Shown: piece by piece, positions 62,953-64,000 of the stretch
Layout of the letters: every line of letters starts with the position of its first letter
Position numbering within the stretch: the stretch's first letter is position 1
Assembly (NCBI RefSeq): GCF_000349845.1
Contig: NC_020829.1
Span: 2,921,001 to 2,985,000 of the forward strand
Length of the DNA: 64,000 nucleotides
Reading direction: 5' to 3'
DNA from: Pseudomonas sp. ATCC 13867
GTDB lineage: Bacteria > Pseudomonadota > Gammaproteobacteria > Pseudomonadales > Pseudomonadaceae
Program-made: the position numbers and the translations under genes
The notes under the pieces: model-generated
What the model saw: the letters and a program-made list of their open reading frames with translations, nothing else
The model's database searches: none
Told to the model about the DNA's origin: nothing

Positions 62953-64000
62953 TCAGCCCTGGACCGGCAGGCTGCCGTGGGCCGGAGCGGTGGCGTTGAT
63001 CTTGTGAGCATCGCGCCAGGCATCGTGGTCGATGTCCAGGTCGGCGAACTTGCTGGCGTCGAACACCGGGCGCTCGATGCCGGCGCGGCGCTGCTCGTCG
63101 TAGTCGCGCATCACCCGCAGGCCGGTCTTGATCAGCATGGCCAGGGCCACCAGGTTGACGAAGGCCAGGCAGGTCATGGTGATGTCGGCGAAGGCGAAGA
63201 CGGTGCCCAGGTTCTGCATCGAGCCCCAGAGGATCAGGCCCAGCACCAGAACGCGGAAGGCGATCAGCGCGGAGCGGCTGCGGCCGACGATGAACTGCAG
63301 GGCGTTCTCGCCGAGGTAGTAGTTGTAGGTGATGCAGGTGAACACGAACAGCGACAGCGCGACGCTGACGAAGATGCGGCCCCAGTCACCGACCACGGCG
63401 GCCAGCGAGTTCTGGGTCAGGGTGATGCCGTCGCCTTCGAGGCCGGGGGTGTAGAAGCCCGAGAGCAGGATCAGCAGCGCGGTGCAGGTGCAGATGACGA
63501 AGGTGTCGAGGAACACGCTGAACGCCTGGACCACGCCCTGGGACGCCGGGTGACGCACGGCGGCGACGGCGGCCACGTTCGGCGCACTGCCCAGGCCCGC
63601 TTCGTTGGCGAACACGCCACGCTTCACGCCCATGACGATGGCGCTGCCCAGGAGGCCCGCGAAAGCCGGCTCCAGGCCGAAGGCGCTCTTGACGATGGTG
63701 GCCAGCATGCCCGGCACCAGTTCGATCTGGGTGACGATCACGTACAGGGTCACGGCGATGTAGGCCAGGGTCTTGACCGGCACCAGTAGGTCGGAGACCG
63801 CAGCGATGCGCTGGATGCCGCCGAAGAACACGATGGCCAGCAGCACGGCCAGGGCGATGCCGGAGTACAGGACCGGGATGTCGAAGGCATTCTGCAGCGA
63901 GTGGGTCACGGTGAAGGCTTGCAGGCCGTTGAAGGCGAAGCCGTAGGTAACCAGCAGCAGGACCGCGAAGGTCAGCGCCATCCAGCGCAGCTTCAGGCCG
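62953..64000 (-). CDS. Alanine/glycine:cation symporter (AGCS family), 5' end beyond window
   Basis: The frame is open to the window edge, so the N-terminal part is missing; about 349 residues are visible. AGCS signatures: LGSAIVMGVKRGVFANEAGLGSA (split here by normal numbering), HPASQGVVQAFSVFLDTFVI, YNYYLGENALQFIVG and LVLGLILWGSMQNLGTVFAF. Imports alanine or glycine with sodium. Encoded upstream of the asparaginase gene; both concern amino acid use, but a hairpin lies between them. Confidence 0.9.
   Translation of the reverse strand, partial: GLKLRWMALTFAVLLLVTYGFAFNGLQAFTVTHSLQNAFDIPVLYSGIALAVLLAIVFFGGIQRIAAVSDLLVPVKTLAYIAVTLYVIVTQIELVPGMLATIVKSAFGLEPAFAGLLGSAIVMGVKRGVFANEAGLGSAPNVAAVAAVRHPASQGVVQAFSVFLDTFVICTCTALLILLSGFYTPGLEGDGITLTQNSLAAVVGDWGRIFVSVALSLFVFTCITYNYYLGENALQFIVGRSRSALIAFRVLVLGLILWGSMQNLGTVFAFADITMTCLAFVNLVALAMLIKTGLRVMRDYDEQRRAGIERPVFDASKFADLDIDHDAWRDAHKINATAPAHGSLPVQG

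Overview
The window is a high-GC (roughly two-thirds G+C by eye), gene-dense chromosomal segment of a Pseudomonas from or near the P. aeruginosa group. The inference rests on gene order: bkdR/bkdA1-bkdA2-bkdB-lpdV, gntR-gntK-gntP-gapN, LysR-dhcA-dhcB-atoB-atoE, hmgR/hmgA-fahA and pvdA-sigma-antisigma all match arrangements known in P. aeruginosa. Two DUF2790 proteins, an OprD porin and many Pseudomonas-type REP palindromes agree with this. Several details differ from P. aeruginosa: no maiA after fahA, a hydroxamate-type receptor, and no NRPS in the siderophore locus. A non-aeruginosa relative (P. nitroreducens/P. citronellolis-like) is therefore plausible, but I cannot fix the species. I saw no rRNA, tRNA, CRISPR, phage or intact IS.

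Layout. 1-6.8 kb: the 3' end of a large VCBS-repeat surface protein, followed by TolC, HlyD, GAF-like/HlyD and M50-protease/HlyD genes with overlapping or nearly overlapping ends and no ABC ATPase. This looks like an unusual secretion or processing operon and is the best candidate for an undescribed system. 7-11 kb: cytosine use (codB-pucR-codA) and a DUF2790 gene. 11.6-12.6 kb: a GlxA-type AraC regulator. 12.9-18.6 kb: the branched-chain keto acid dehydrogenase operon and its divergent Lrp-type regulator. 18.7-22.3 kb: a secreted cupin, a Dyp-type peroxidase and a sodium:solute symporter.

22.4-35 kb: a compact hydroxamate-siderophore locus. It holds ornithine hydroxylase pvdA, a hydroxyornithine acetyltransferase-like GNAT, an FhuF-type reductase, a divergent FecI/FecR pair, a PvdE-type exporter, an STN-containing TonB receptor, and FhuD and FhuB. 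pvdA is preceded by an exact match to the PvdS iron-starvation box overlapping a Fur-like box. No synthetase and no FhuC ATPase are visible.

35-44 kb: short-chain acid/dehydrocarnitine catabolism and homogentisate catabolism under a perfect 25-bp palindromic operator. 44.4-49.7 kb: the gluconate regulon with three near-identical GntR operators, plus gapN. 50-55.8 kb: a CocE-type hydrolase, a YfcC-type transporter, a LysR regulator and an OprD porin that look like one uptake/hydrolysis unit. 55.9-58.4 kb: remnant of a sterol desaturase-like gene, azlCD and a DMT exporter.

58.4-61.7 kb: a heme catalase-like peroxidase, cytochrome b561 and DUF2790 operon divergent from an ECF sigma/anti-sigma pair. 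Both sides carry the same GGAAT-N16-CGTC promoter. 61.9-64 kb: asparaginase and the 3' part of an alanine/sodium symporter gene. Long open frames antisense to real genes are high-GC artefacts and were left out.
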